DNA of 43,350 bases from Nitrospirota bacterium (GTDB lineage Bacteria > Nitrospirota > Nitrospiria > JACQBW01), in contig JACOTA010000027.1 in the NCBI GenBank assembly GCA_016178585.1, positions 1 through 43,350 of the forward strand, written 5' to 3'. Shown here in pieces: positions 7,751 through 16,247 of the stretch. The position numbers were made by a program, and so were the translations under genes. The stretch's first letter is position 1. Every line of letters begins with the position of its first letter. Under the pieces are notes generated by a model. It had not been told where the DNA came from. It was given only the letters and a program-made list of their open reading frames with translations, and did no database searches.

Positions 7751-8739
7751 AAACCCTCCTGCGCGTGCCCGGGAGCTGTGGAGAGCTGGCCCAGGGAAGC
7801 ATTGATGGAGTCCGTCTCCATATTACCTGTCCCGTTAACCGTTATACCTGGGGAGGGATCGGAACATTTCAGGGTGTTCAATATCCGGTTGGGGAGAAAG
7901 TAAAGCGGCTGCTTCACCTGGTTGGCGGCTTTGGAAAAAAAAGTGGAAAGCGGGAAGGTTCCATGCCGCGATCCGGGAGATTGCCGTTTACCCTGTTTTC
8001 GGAATTGCCTGTGGGAAAAGGGATGGCCAGCAGTACGGCGGATATGACAGCCGCGCTTGCTCTGCATCAATGGGCGGCAGGATATTCTTTAGAAAGAGAA
8101 AAGTGGGTAAAGCTGTTCTTGTCTGTTGAACCCACTGACGGGATTATGTTTGAAGGAATTACCCTGTTCGATCATTATCAGGGGAGTCTCCGGCGTTCCT
8201 TTGGCTCACCTCCGCCGATGGAAATCGTTGCCCTGGAATTTGAAGAAAAAATCGATACGATTTCTTTTAATCAGAAGGACCAGAAAAAAATTGCCCGGGC
8301 GCAGGCCAGAACCGTTTTAAAATCGTTTCAACTGATTGAGGAGGGGGTCAAGGAAGGGTCGACTCGGAAAATTGGAGAAGGTGCGACGTTAAGCGCTTTG
8401 TCCCATCAAAATATTCTTCGGAAACCCGACCTTGAGAGAATTTTAAAGTTGACCCTGGAGGCAGGGGGCGTCGGTGTCAACATTGCTCACAGCGGCTCCA
8501 TGATTGGAATGTTGTTTAATCCCGGGACGTTTGATTTTCAATTGTTGGAACTGAAAATAAAGACCCTTTTGGGACGCTCTCTCCCGATGCATTGTCTTCG
8601 GCTTCGGGGAGGAGGCATTGAGTTTCTGGATAAAAGTCAAGCGGTTCCAGTATCAAGTGATCATCAGGCTTTGCCTGTGAGAACACGGGGTTTGGGGGCA
8701 TCGGAGAAGCTGCCGCATCGTACGGGCCCCCAAGTATAA
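7747..8739 (+). CDS. pduX: GHMP-family L-threonine kinase (PduX-like)
   Basis: A 330-residue GHMP kinase. The N-terminus RVPGSCGELAQG is typical of PduX, and the ATP loop LPVGKGMASSTADMTAAL lies near residues 88-105. It should make L-threonine-3-phosphate, the substrate of the upstream CobD. The start overlaps the cobD stop by 4 bases. The last 25-29 residues (from about 302: HQALPVRTRGLGASEKLPH and onward) are encoded by a family A repeat, so the native C-terminus has been replaced or extended. The GHMP fold itself appears complete. Confidence 0.88.
   Translation: MKTLLRVPGSCGELAQGSIDGVRLHITCPVNRYTWGGIGTFQGVQYPVGEKVKRLLHLVGGFGKKSGKREGSMPRSGRLPFTLFSELPVGKGMASSTADMTAALALHQWAAGYSLEREKWVKLFLSVEPTDGIMFEGITLFDHYQGSLRRSFGSPPPMEIVALEFEEKIDTISFNQKDQKKIARAQARTVLKSFQLIEEGVKEGSTRKIGEGATLSALSHQNILRKPDLERILKLTLEAGGVGVNIAHSGSMIGMLFNPGTFDFQLLELKIKTLLGRSLPMHCLRLRGGGIEFLDKSQAVPVSSDHQALPVRTRGLGASEKLPHRTGPQV
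8652..8736 (+). repeat. Family A palindrome, copy A2 (3' end of pduX)
   Basis: The copy runs from ATCAAGTGATCATCAGGC to GGGCCCCCAAGT. Its first hairpin is CAGGC-TTT-GCCTG, its middle is ACGGGGTTTGGGGGCATCGG, and its second part ends CGTACGGGCCCC. The whole element is read in frame by pduX up to the stop at 8737-8739. The cobU ATG follows 3 bases later, so the repeat also occupies the place of the cobU ribosome-binding site. Confidence 0.88.
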
Positions 8740-8742
8740 AGT

Positions 8743-9264
8743 ATGGACGGATCAAAAACTTTGGTTTTAGGGGGGACGCGCTCTGGAAAGAGCCGTTTTG
8801 CCTTTGAACAGGGTGAAAAATTTCCTGGTAAAAAAGTTTTTGTGGCGACCTGTCAGCCCTTTGATTCAGAAATGAAAGGTCGGATCGCCTTGCACCAGCA
8901 AAGCCGCAATGCGTCCTGGAAAACAGTGGAAGAGTTTTTCAATCTGGCTGACCGGATAAAAGAAATAAGCGAGCCTTACAAGGTCATTTTGGTTGATTGT
9001 CTAACCCTGTGGCTTTCTAACTGGGTTTTAAAAGAGGACCAGGATACGAAAGTCAGGGAGGAAATTTTCAGGTTATTAGAGGCGGTTCAACAGACCGTCA
9101 CCCCGATTATTCTGGTAACGAATGAGATCGGGATGGGGATTGTCCCTCCGACGCCTTTAGGAAGGCGTTTTAGAGATTTGCAGGGAGAGTTAAATCAAGC
9201 GGCGGCCAGGATGGTCGATGAGGTATATCTGGTGACCGCGGGGATCCCTTTGAAAATCAAGTGA
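8743..9264 (+). CDS. cobU: Adenosylcobinamide kinase / phosphate guanylyltransferase
   Basis: A 173-residue CobU. It phosphorylates adenosylcobinamide and transfers GMP to give adenosylcobinamide-GDP. The P-loop GGTRSGKS is at residues 10-17, followed by ALHQQSR with the family's GMP-accepting His region, VDCLTLWLSNW (about 85-95), and NEIGMGIVPPTPLGRRFRD near the end. The length is normal. No good Shine-Dalgarno is visible because the family A repeat lies directly upstream, so translation may depend on coupling to pduX. The stop TGA is contributed by the first bases of the next family A copy. Confidence 0.95.
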   Translation: MDGSKTLVLGGTRSGKSRFAFEQGEKFPGKKVFVATCQPFDSEMKGRIALHQQSRNASWKTVEEFFNLADRIKEISEPYKVILVDCLTLWLSNWVLKEDQDTKVREEIFRLLEAVQQTVTPIILVTNEIGMGIVPPTPLGRRFRDLQGELNQAAARMVDEVYLVTAGIPLKIK

Positions 9265-9344
9265 AGCATCTGGCTCTGCCAGTGCGCAACGCGGGGTTCG
9301 GGGGCATCGGAGAACGCGAAGCATCGCACGGGCCCCTGAATAAA
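9258..9344 (+). repeat. Family A palindrome, copy A3 (cobU-cobT)
   Basis: A full copy from ATCAAGTGAAGC to CCCCTGAATA. The first hairpin is CTGGC-TCT-GCCAG, followed by GCGGGGTTCGGGGGCATCGG and a second part ending GCATCGCACGGGCCCC. Bases of the repeat supply the stop of cobU. The element is open in one frame and adds a false 32-codon N-terminal extension to the cobT reading frame. Confidence 0.9.
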
Positions 9345-9356
9345 ATAGGAGAAATC

Positions 9357-10415
9357 ATGGATTTTTTGCGGAAAACGCTTCAGGAGATTCAAAAACCGGA
9401 TCAGTCCGTCGGAGAAAGAATTCAGAGACGGCTTGATCGGCTCACCAAACCGCCGGAAAGTTTAGGGAGGCTGGAGGAGCTGGCGGTGTGGTATGGAATG
9501 AGCCGGGGTGAAATCAAACCGACTCTGGACAAAAAAGCGGTTGTCGTTTTTGCGGCGGACCACGGAATTGCGGATGAAGGGGTGAGCGCGTTTCCCAGGG
9601 AGGTGACCGCGCAGATGGTTTATAATTTTTTGCGCGGCGGCGCCGGGATTAATGTTCTGTCGAGACATGTCAATGCCGAAGTGATCGTGGTCGATATCGG
9701 CGTGGCTCATGATTTTGAACCGGCGGCGGGGCTCCGGCAATCCAAGGTAAAACACGGAACCGCGAATATGTCAAAGGGTCCGGCGATGAGCCCCTCCGAA
9801 ATGTTATCTGCCATTAGAGAAGGGATACTCCTGTCGGAGGAGCTGGCCCGCAAAGGGATCGATCTTCTGGCAACGGGGGAAATGGGGATTGCCAATACCA
9901 CGGCAAGCAGTGCGATAACCGCCGTCATAACCTCCCATCCGGTGGCCGGAGTCACAGGCCGGGGAACCGGAGTAAATGATACCCAACTCAACCATAAAAT
10001 CAAGGTGATTGAGAAGGCCCTTCAACAAAACCTGCCTCAACAAAAAGACCCGCTGGATGTTTTGGCCAAAGTGGGGGGACTGGAGATTGCCGGTCTTGTG
10101 GGATTGATTCTGGGAGCGGCCAGGAACCGTATTCCGGTTGTTTTGGATGGATTCATCTCCGGCGCCGCGGCGTTGATCGCCGTGAGTTTAAACCCTCTGG
10201 TTAAGGAGTATTTGTCGGCTTCACATCAATCGGTCGAGCCGGGACATCGTTTGATTCTTGATTGGCTGGGGCTTGTTCCTCTTTTGAACTTAAATCTCAG
10301 GTTGGGGGAAGGGACCGGCGCGGTTCTTGGCATGGGGCTGGTCGAAGCCGGGGTAAAGGTTTTATCTGAGATGGCAACCTTTGACGAAGCCGGTGTTTCC
10401 GACAAGGAAGGTTGA
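9357..10415 (+). CDS. cobT: Nicotinate-nucleotide-DMB phosphoribosyltransferase
   Basis: CobT makes alpha-ribazole phosphate from 5,6-dimethylbenzimidazole and nicotinate mononucleotide. I start it at ATG 9357 (352 residues, the family's usual length) because AGGAGA lies at 9347-9352; the longer frame from 9261 only translates the family A repeat. Motifs: KPPESLGRLEELA (about 33-45), AADHGIADEGVSAFP (about 66-80), GEMGIANTTASSA, TGRGTGV, and catalytic E318 in RLGEGTGA (Glu317 in Salmonella CobT). Its base substrate can be supplied by the BluB gene in the same operon. Confidence 0.95.
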   Translation: MDFLRKTLQEIQKPDQSVGERIQRRLDRLTKPPESLGRLEELAVWYGMSRGEIKPTLDKKAVVVFAADHGIADEGVSAFPREVTAQMVYNFLRGGAGINVLSRHVNAEVIVVDIGVAHDFEPAAGLRQSKVKHGTANMSKGPAMSPSEMLSAIREGILLSEELARKGIDLLATGEMGIANTTASSAITAVITSHPVAGVTGRGTGVNDTQLNHKIKVIEKALQQNLPQQKDPLDVLAKVGGLEIAGLVGLILGAARNRIPVVLDGFISGAAALIAVSLNPLVKEYLSASHQSVEPGHRLILDWLGLVPLLNLNLRLGEGTGAVLGMGLVEAGVKVLSEMATFDEAGVSDKEG

Positions 10416-11173
10416 TGATTCATCAATTTGCCGCCGCCTGGAATTTCCTGACCATTATTCCGTTTCCTTTCGCGGGAAAGGAGACCGTTTCCGCTGAGGA
10501 TTTAGGCCGTTCGTTGACGGCTTTCCCATGGGTAGGGCTTGCCCTCGGGTTAATGGCAGGGGCGGCCTATTTAGGGTTAAGCCAGGCATTGCCTCAGGCG
10601 CTGGTTGCCCTTTCTGTCATTTTTCTTCTCACGATAGCCACGCGCGGACTTCACATGGATGGTCTGGCTGACACCCTGGATGGACTTCAGGGGAGGACCC
10701 GGGAAATATCGTTAAAAATCATGAAAGAAAGTACGATCGGCACTTTTGGCGCGTTGGGTTTGATTTTTGCCCTTGGTTTTAAAGTGTCCGCTCTTTTTTC
10801 TTTGCCCCCCAGGGAGGCGATCAAGGCATTATGGATGATGCCGCTTCTTGGCCGGTGGGTTTTTGTAACCCTTCTTGTTTATTTTCCTTATGCCCGCCCT
10901 GAAGGGGGGCTGGGGTCTGCTTTTGTTTCCCATGCCAAACCGTCCAACTGGATTTGGGCAACTTTATTCACAGGGGTCGCGGCAATTTTAATCGCTTCCT
11001 GGTGGGGCGCGGTTTTGGCAGGCATTACCCTGAGTTTAACCTGGATGGCGGGGCGTTATTTTAAAAGTCGTTTAGGAGGAGTGACGGGAGATACCGTTGG
11101 AGGGACAGGTGAAGTCGTCGAAACGGTGACGCTGATTTTATGGAATGTTTATGAACGATTTTTTAACAATTGA
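10415..11173 (+). CDS. cobS: Cobalamin synthase (adenosylcobinamide-GDP ribazoletransferase)
   Basis: A 252-residue integral membrane protein with about six or seven hydrophobic segments. It joins adenosylcobinamide-GDP and alpha-ribazole (phosphate). Motifs: FLTIIPFP near the start, the Asp-rich HMDGLADTLDG (about 76-86), and GDTVGGTGEVVE near the C-terminus. ATG at 10415 overlaps the cobT stop by one base and has AAGGAAGG upstream at 10404-10411; a TTG at 10412 is the alternative. It ends the first co-translated block, and a family B palindrome follows before cbiP. Confidence 0.95.
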   Translation: MIHQFAAAWNFLTIIPFPFAGKETVSAEDLGRSLTAFPWVGLALGLMAGAAYLGLSQALPQALVALSVIFLLTIATRGLHMDGLADTLDGLQGRTREISLKIMKESTIGTFGALGLIFALGFKVSALFSLPPREAIKALWMMPLLGRWVFVTLLVYFPYARPEGGLGSAFVSHAKPSNWIWATLFTGVAAILIASWWGAVLAGITLSLTWMAGRYFKSRLGGVTGDTVGGTGEVVETVTLILWNVYERFFNN

Positions 11174-11197
11174 AAAAAATCGCCCTGGTAAAGTTGC

Positions 11198-11315
11198 CCA
11201 GCCCTTGTATATTCCAACCTGCTCCGGCTCCGAAGTTTACCGCCTATTTTTACGGATCTTAAGGAAGGGTGACCAAACTTCGAAGAGGTCGCTGTCTGGA
11301 ACATACAAAGGCTGG
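11198..11315 (+). repeat. Family B palindrome, copy B1 (cobS-cbiP)
   Basis: The copy-specific arms are CCAGCCCTTGTATATTCCA on the left and TGGAACATACAAAGGCTGG on the right, which are complementary with few mismatches. They enclose the family core, which begins CTGCTCCGGCTCCGAAGTTT and ends AAACTTCGAAGAGGTCGCTG. In the core CGAAGTTT pairs with AAACTTCG. The orientation is defined as forward. No gene is visible in the remaining intergenic bases. Confidence 0.85.
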
Positions 11316-11362
11316 TACACGGGATGTTCTAAAAGAGATGGTGAAGAAAGAATAATTTTAAA

Positions 11363-12886
11363 ATGCCTTTGAAGAAAACAAAGACTTTGATGATTCAGGG
11401 GACCGGATCAAACGTTGGAAAGAGCATCTTAACGACCGCCCTTTGCCGTATTTTTTTGGAAGACGGTTTTTCCGTGGCTCCATTTAAAGTCCAGAATATG
11501 GCCCTCAATGCCTATGTGACGTCGGACGGTTTTGAGATGAGCCGTGCCCAGGCCCTTCAGGCCCAGGCGTGCCGGATTGAACCGGACGTTCGGATGAATC
11601 CTGTTTTAATCAAGCCGACAACGGTTTCAGGGTCTCAGGTGGTTGTCATGGGAAAAGCCAGGGAGATCTTAAGCTGGGCGGACTATACGGCTCTTAAACC
11701 ACAGTTATGGCCGACCATTCGTTCGGCTTATCAGTCATTGTCATTTGAGCATGATGTCATTGTGCTGGAAGGGGCCGGAAGCCCGGCTGAAATTAATTTA
11801 ATGGAAAACGATATTGTGAATATGTCGGCGGCGGAGATGGCCGATGCGCCGGTTCTGCTGGCGGGCGATATTGACGCGGGAGGCGTTTTTGCGAGCTTTG
11901 TCGGGACCTTATCCCTTCTCCCGCCCCATCAAGCCTCCCGGATAAAAGGATTCATTTTAAATAAATTCAGGGGAGACCGTTTAATTTTAGAACCGGGGCT
12001 GGCAAAGATTCAGCAAATTACCGGGAAGCCTGTTCTGGGAGTCGTTCCCTATCTGGAAGAACTCCTCCTTCCTGAGGAAGATTCCGTGTCGTTTAAAACC
12101 GGCAAAACCCCGCTTCTAAAAAAACAACATCTTGTAAACGGTCAACCTGTTTGCCGGATTGCCATTCTCGATCTTCCCAAGATCAGTAATTTTACCGATT
12201 TTGATCCTTTTTATGCAGAGCCGGATGTCGAAATTCAGGTGGTGCGGCGGGGAGACTCACTTAAGCTAAATGGGATTTTACCCGATGTCGTGATCATTCC
12301 GGGCTCTAAAAACGTGGCCCAGGATTTGGCTTATCTAAAGGAGACTCACCTGGATCGGGAGGTGACTTTATTTGCTTCAAAGGGGGGCCTGGTCGTTGGC
12401 CTGTGTGGAGGCCTTCAAATGCTGGGAGAAACTTTGGACGATCCTTTTGGCGTGGAGAATACGCCTTCATCGGTTTCCGGGCTGGGCTTTTTAAAAATCG
12501 GGACTATTCTGGAAAAAGAAAAAACATTGAAAAAAGGGGCCTTTTTGCATGTCGTCAGCGGAATCCGGGCGAGCGGGTTTGAGATGCATCATGGCCGGAC
12601 AACGGTCTGCCGCGAAAGGCCCTGTTTTCTTCAGGAAGGCATGACTCAGGGAAATCCCCTTGGCTGGTCCAATGAAACCGGACGAATATGGGGGACTTAT
12701 CTCCACGGTGTTTTTGATTCCGATGAGTTCCGGCGGTGGTTCATTGATCAGATTCGGGAAAACAAGGGTCTCCCCCCGCTGAAAAAGATACAGGCAAACT
12801 ATGACACGGAAAAGGTCATCCAGCGCCTGGCCAATGAGGTCAGAAAAGGGGTGGATATGGATGCGATCTATCGGATGATGCAATGA
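11363..12886 (+). CDS. cbiP: Cobyric acid synthase
   Basis: A 507-residue CobQ/CbiP. It amidates the b, d, e and g side chains of adenosylcobyrinate a,c-diamide using glutamine and ATP. The N-terminal dethiobiotin-synthetase-like domain has the P-loop GTGSNVGKS (residues about 12-20). The C-terminal class I glutamine amidotransferase domain has the nucleophile C348 in GLCGGLQMLGE and H448 in TYLHGVFD. Length and motif order are normal. It starts a second overlapping gene block; its stop overlaps the cbiB start by 4 bases. Confidence 0.95.
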   Translation: MPLKKTKTLMIQGTGSNVGKSILTTALCRIFLEDGFSVAPFKVQNMALNAYVTSDGFEMSRAQALQAQACRIEPDVRMNPVLIKPTTVSGSQVVVMGKAREILSWADYTALKPQLWPTIRSAYQSLSFEHDVIVLEGAGSPAEINLMENDIVNMSAAEMADAPVLLAGDIDAGGVFASFVGTLSLLPPHQASRIKGFILNKFRGDRLILEPGLAKIQQITGKPVLGVVPYLEELLLPEEDSVSFKTGKTPLLKKQHLVNGQPVCRIAILDLPKISNFTDFDPFYAEPDVEIQVVRRGDSLKLNGILPDVVIIPGSKNVAQDLAYLKETHLDREVTLFASKGGLVVGLCGGLQMLGETLDDPFGVENTPSSVSGLGFLKIGTILEKEKTLKKGAFLHVVSGIRASGFEMHHGRTTVCRERPCFLQEGMTQGNPLGWSNETGRIWGTYLHGVFDSDEFRRWFIDQIRENKGLPPLKKIQANYDTEKVIQRLANEVRKGVDMDAIYRMMQ

Positions 12887-13833
12887 AGGTCGTTTATTGG
12901 GCAGGGTTAGCGCTACTTCTTGATCTTTGTCTTGGAGATCCCCGATGGCTCCCCCATCCTGTGAGAGGGTTGGGGGTTTTAATTGCCTTCAGCGAAAGAG
13001 GGTTAAGGGCGGTTTTCCCGAAGCATGAAAAGCTTGCCGGTATTTTACTGGCGGGAGCGATAGGATTAGGAACCTATGGATTTTGTTCAGGGTTGGTGAT
13101 ATTCTCCCAAAAGCTTGCCCCTTTTTGGCGTGAGAGTGTTCAGGTGATTTTGATTTATTTTTCCCTTGCGCCAAGAGATCTCGGCGCCCATGGATTGCGG
13201 GTTTTCAGACATTTAAAAGAAAAAAAACTTGAAATGGCGAAATCCAAAGTCTCAATGATGGTAGGCCGGGATGTGGCTCCCTTAGATGAAAAAGGGGTCA
13301 TCCGCGCGGCCGTTGAAAGTATCGCTGAGAACACGGTAGACGGGGTTGTGGCGCCGCTTTTTTTTGCCCTCCTGGGCGGCGGCCCTGCCGCAATGGCTTA
13401 TCGGGCCGTGAACACGCTCGATTCGATGGTGGGATACCGGGAGCCCCCTTATACCCGTTTGGGGTGGGCTTCTGCCCGGCTGGACGACCTTTTGAATTTT
13501 TTGCCCGCTCGATTGACCGCCGGAGTGATGCCTCTGGCAGGGGTTTTATTTGGAGGATCTGTATTGAGGGGCTACCGTGTTTTATTGAGAGACGGGAGAA
13601 AACATGAAAGCCCCAACGCAGGCCTTCCTGAAGCGGCTATGGCCGGGTTGCTCGGCGTCCAGTTAAGAGGCCCTCACTATTACAGCGGAATTTGTGATCA
13701 TGCTCCTTTCATCGGATTTGCGGAGCGGGGAATCAAAAATCAGGACATCCTGAAGGCGATCGGCGTGATGGCGGTATCTACCCTTTTTATTTTTTTATTG
13801 CTTGCTTCATTTCGTTGGCTGGCCTTTAATTAA
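12883..13833 (+). CDS. cbiB: Adenosylcobinamide-phosphate synthase
   Basis: A 316-residue polytopic membrane protein of the CbiB/CobD family. It attaches aminopropanol phosphate to adenosylcobyric acid. Motifs: LDLCLGDPRWLPHPVRGLG near the start (residues about 13-31), VGRDVAPLDEKGVIRAAVES (about 127-146), ENTVDGVVAPLFF, and NTLDSMVGYR. ATGA overlap with cbiP indicates coupling. Its aminopropanol phosphate substrate comes from the CobD and PduX activities encoded at the head of the operon. Confidence 0.95.
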   Translation: MKVVYWAGLALLLDLCLGDPRWLPHPVRGLGVLIAFSERGLRAVFPKHEKLAGILLAGAIGLGTYGFCSGLVIFSQKLAPFWRESVQVILIYFSLAPRDLGAHGLRVFRHLKEKKLEMAKSKVSMMVGRDVAPLDEKGVIRAAVESIAENTVDGVVAPLFFALLGGGPAAMAYRAVNTLDSMVGYREPPYTRLGWASARLDDLLNFLPARLTAGVMPLAGVLFGGSVLRGYRVLLRDGRKHESPNAGLPEAAMAGLLGVQLRGPHYYSGICDHAPFIGFAERGIKNQDILKAIGVMAVSTLFIFLLLASFRWLAFN

Positions 13834-13839
13834 AAAAAG

Positions 13840-14520
13840 ATGATGAAACAGAAAATTGACCATTCTTTTCCGGATTTATTAAAACAGGGTGTTTATGACG
13901 CGATTTATAAACGGCGTGATATTCGGCGTTTTTTGTCCGATCCTCTCCCGGAAGAAGTCCTCATGCGCATTTTGGACGCTGGACATCAGGCAGGTTCCGT
14001 CGGGTTAATGCAGCCGTGGAATTTTCTCATCATCCAGGATGCCGGTTTTAAAACTCAAGTGAAAAACAGCTTTCTGGAATGCAACCGTGAGGCCTCAAAG
14101 GTTTATTCTGGAGAAAAATCCGCCTTATACCAGGGATTAAAATTGGAGGGGATTGAGGAATCCCCTGTTAATATCGGCGTGACCTGTGATTTTTCAAGGA
14201 AAGGGCCCTTTGTGTTGGGTACTCAGACGATGCCGCAGACCGCTCTGTTTTCCACCTGCTGCGCGATTCAAAATCTTTGGCTCGCAGCCAGAGCCGAAGG
14301 GGTGGGTATGGGTTGGGTCAGTATTTTAAACCCCGGGAAAGTCAAAACCTGTTTGGGAATCCCGGACCCCGTTGAACTCGTTGCTTACCTCTGCCTGGGA
14401 TATGTGGAATCGTTTCCTGAAAAGCCTGTGCTGGAAACCGCGGGTTGGGAAAAGAAACTGCCTCTGGAGGATTTTATTTTCTGGAACCGGTGGGGTGAGA
14501 AAGAAAGGCTGGATAAATGA
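13840..14520 (+). CDS. bluB: 5,6-dimethylbenzimidazole synthase (BluB-like)
   Basis: A 226-residue flavoprotein of the nitroreductase fold. The N-terminal block YKRRDIRRFLSDPLPEEVL and the AGHQAGSVGLMQPWNF segment (residues about 20-64) match BluB, as do GVGMGWVSILNP and the C-terminal PVLETAGW. BluB fragments FMNH2 with O2 to give the lower ligand base of B12. The place between cbiB and cbiX supports this over a generic nitroreductase. A member of the same superfamily with another role in corrinoid metabolism cannot be fully excluded. It starts 6 bases after cbiB and overlaps cbiX by 4 bases. Confidence 0.85.
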   Translation: MMKQKIDHSFPDLLKQGVYDAIYKRRDIRRFLSDPLPEEVLMRILDAGHQAGSVGLMQPWNFLIIQDAGFKTQVKNSFLECNREASKVYSGEKSALYQGLKLEGIEESPVNIGVTCDFSRKGPFVLGTQTMPQTALFSTCCAIQNLWLAARAEGVGMGWVSILNPGKVKTCLGIPDPVELVAYLCLGYVESFPEKPVLETAGWEKKLPLEDFIFWNRWGEKERLDK

Positions 14521-15365
14521 AGAAAGATAGATGGCTCCTTATCGGACATGGAAGCCGCGATCAGGAAAGCAATGAGGAATTTTTAACCCTGGTCAGCGAC
14601 CTCAGAAAAAAAAAGGCCGGTCAGCCCATTGATGCCGCCTTTGTGGAATTGGCGGAACCCAACATGAAAACGGTTCTTGAAAGTTACGGCGACCCCGTCC
14701 CTAAAAGGGTTTGGGTTTTGCCTCTGCTTTTCTTTGCCGCGGGCCATTCGAAGACAGAGATTCCGGAGGTCATTCAGGAAGTGAGAGCCAGGTTCCCCCA
14801 TGTGGAATTTCATTACGGGGCGCCTTTGGGAATTCATCCCATCCTCCTGGACATTGTCCATAAAAGGGTTTTACAGGTCGAAAAAAAGGTATCCCCTTTA
14901 CCGAAAGAGAAAACGGCAATTTTACTGATCGGCCGGGGAAGTTCGGATCCGGACGCGAATGGCGATATGCATAAAGTCTCCCGTCTTTATTGGGAGCAGC
15001 ATCGTAACGGATGGGTGGAAACCTGTTTTATAGGGGTTACCCGGCCGGACCTTCCCGGAGGGATCAAACGGTGCGTTCAGTTGGGCGCCGAACGGATTAT
15101 CGCGATCCCTTATTTTATCTTTACGGGGGTCTTGATTAAACGGATTCAGGGAATCGTCAACGACCATCGGGAAACAAATCCCGGAGTGGAAATTTTGATG
15201 GGAGACTACCTGGGGAGGGATCCTTCCCTCATGACTCTTGTGGAAGAACGGTTTGAGGCGATTCAAAAAGGACCGGTTTTGATGAATTGCGATGTTTGTA
15301 AATTTCAGTTCCCCCGCCTGGCTCCGGAATCTCAAGGGGGGCACGGTCACGGCCATCACCATTAA
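14517..15365 (+). CDS. cbiX: Sirohydrochlorin cobaltochelatase, long form
   Basis: A 282-residue two-domain chelatase that inserts cobalt into sirohydrochlorin, the first committed step of the cobalt-early pathway. Domain 1 opens with LLIGHGSRDQ (residues about 7-16); domain 2 opens with LLIGRGSSDP (about 139-148), where Arg replaces the usual His, as expected for the second half of the long form. The tail has MNCDVC (C258, C261), matching the MxCxxC motif reported for an iron-sulfur centre in long CbiX proteins, followed by a His-rich end (GGHGHGHHH) suited to metal binding. Confidence 0.92.
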   Translation: MKKDRWLLIGHGSRDQESNEEFLTLVSDLRKKKAGQPIDAAFVELAEPNMKTVLESYGDPVPKRVWVLPLLFFAAGHSKTEIPEVIQEVRARFPHVEFHYGAPLGIHPILLDIVHKRVLQVEKKVSPLPKEKTAILLIGRGSSDPDANGDMHKVSRLYWEQHRNGWVETCFIGVTRPDLPGGIKRCVQLGAERIIAIPYFIFTGVLIKRIQGIVNDHRETNPGVEILMGDYLGRDPSLMTLVEERFEAIQKGPVLMNCDVCKFQFPRLAPESQGGHGHGHHH

Positions 15366-15380
15366 TTAAGGGACAGAATC

Positions 15381-16010
15381 ATGTATCCAAAGATTACCGC
15401 TCCGGAAAAAATAGAAGAAGAAAGTTTTAAGATCATTGAAGCGGAATTGGGACCTCATTCTTTTTCAGATCAGGAATTCCAGGTGGCAAGAAGGGTCATT
15501 CACGCGTCAGCTGATTTTGAATTCGCGAAAAACCTTCGTTTTCATCCGGAGGCGATTTCCAGCGGCGTGGCCGCGTTGCAAAAAGGGAGTTCCATTGTTG
15601 CCGATGTTGAAATGATTCAGTCCGGAATCAGCAAGGCCGGATTGACACGCTTTGGCGGGAAGGTGGCCTGCTATATTTCAGACGAGGATGTCATGGTTGA
15701 AGCCAAAAAGCTCGGGGTCACCCGGGCAATCTGTTCCATGCGAAAAGCGGTGAAAACGAACGCGGAGATTTACGCGATTGGAAACGCGCCCACCGCCTTA
15801 TTTGAACTGATCCGGCTCGTTAAAGAAGGGGTTGTTCGACCCGCTTTAATCGTCGGCGTTCCTGTCGGTTTTGTCTCCGCGGTTGAATCGAAGGACGCCC
15901 TATTGGGACTTCAAACACCTTTTATCACGGCAATCGGGAGAAAAGGGGGGACGCCTGTCGCGGTTGCCATTATTAATGCCCTGATTAGATTGGCGTCGTC
16001 TTCACAATAA
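15381..16010 (+). CDS. cbiC: Cobalt-precorrin-8 methylmutase
   Basis: A 209-residue CbiC that moves the C11 methyl group to C12 to form cobyrinic acid. Motifs: ARRVIHASADFEFA with the catalytic His (residues about 46-59), the AISSGVAALQKGSSIVADVEMI block, AIGNAPTALF, and the C-terminal GRKGGTPVAVAIINALIRLA. The length is standard. It lies 15 bases after cbiX with AAGGGACAG upstream of the ATG. Confidence 0.95.
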   Translation: MYPKITAPEKIEEESFKIIEAELGPHSFSDQEFQVARRVIHASADFEFAKNLRFHPEAISSGVAALQKGSSIVADVEMIQSGISKAGLTRFGGKVACYISDEDVMVEAKKLGVTRAICSMRKAVKTNAEIYAIGNAPTALFELIRLVKEGVVRPALIVGVPVGFVSAVESKDALLGLQTPFITAIGRKGGTPVAVAIINALIRLASSSQ

Positions 16011-16052
16011 TTCATATTTATTAACGCTAAACATAAAAGGAGAAAGGTTCAA

Positions 16053-16247
16053 ATGGAGCAGACTCAAACAATGGATCAGGTTCAAGAGGTTGATGTACGA
16101 AAGGGGGCCCGGAGAGGCTTTTTAGGAATGGTCTTATTTCTGGCCCTTCTCCAGGGGATTATTTTATTGGGTCCGCAATTGATGGGGAGCTGGGCCCACG
16201 ATAATTTTCATAGTTATCGTCACAGCATTGGAATGGCATGTCATTAA
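16053..16247 (+). CDS. cbtB: CbtB-like predicted cobalt transport protein
   Basis: A 64-residue protein with a single membrane segment (residues about 20-42) and a short His-rich tail with the pattern H-D-x-x-H-x-x-x-H-x-x-G-x-x-C-H. This matches CbtB, a small subunit proposed to act in cobalt uptake and often controlled with B12 genes. AAAGGAG lies 9-16 bases upstream of the ATG. It overlaps the next membrane gene by 10 bases, the position in which CbtA is usually found. The transport role is a family-level prediction. Confidence 0.82.
   Translation: MEQTQTMDQVQEVDVRKGARRGFLGMVLFLALLQGIILLGPQLMGSWAHDNFHSYRHSIGMACH

Noticed and set aside
9261-9356. N-terminal extension of CobT by 32 codons
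   Set aside because: It translates only the family A repeat; ATG 9357 has a good ribosome-binding site and gives the normal CobT length.
13840-14520. Generic nitroreductase call
   Set aside because: The RRDIRRF, SVGLMQPWNF and LETAGW motifs and the cobalamin context fit BluB better.
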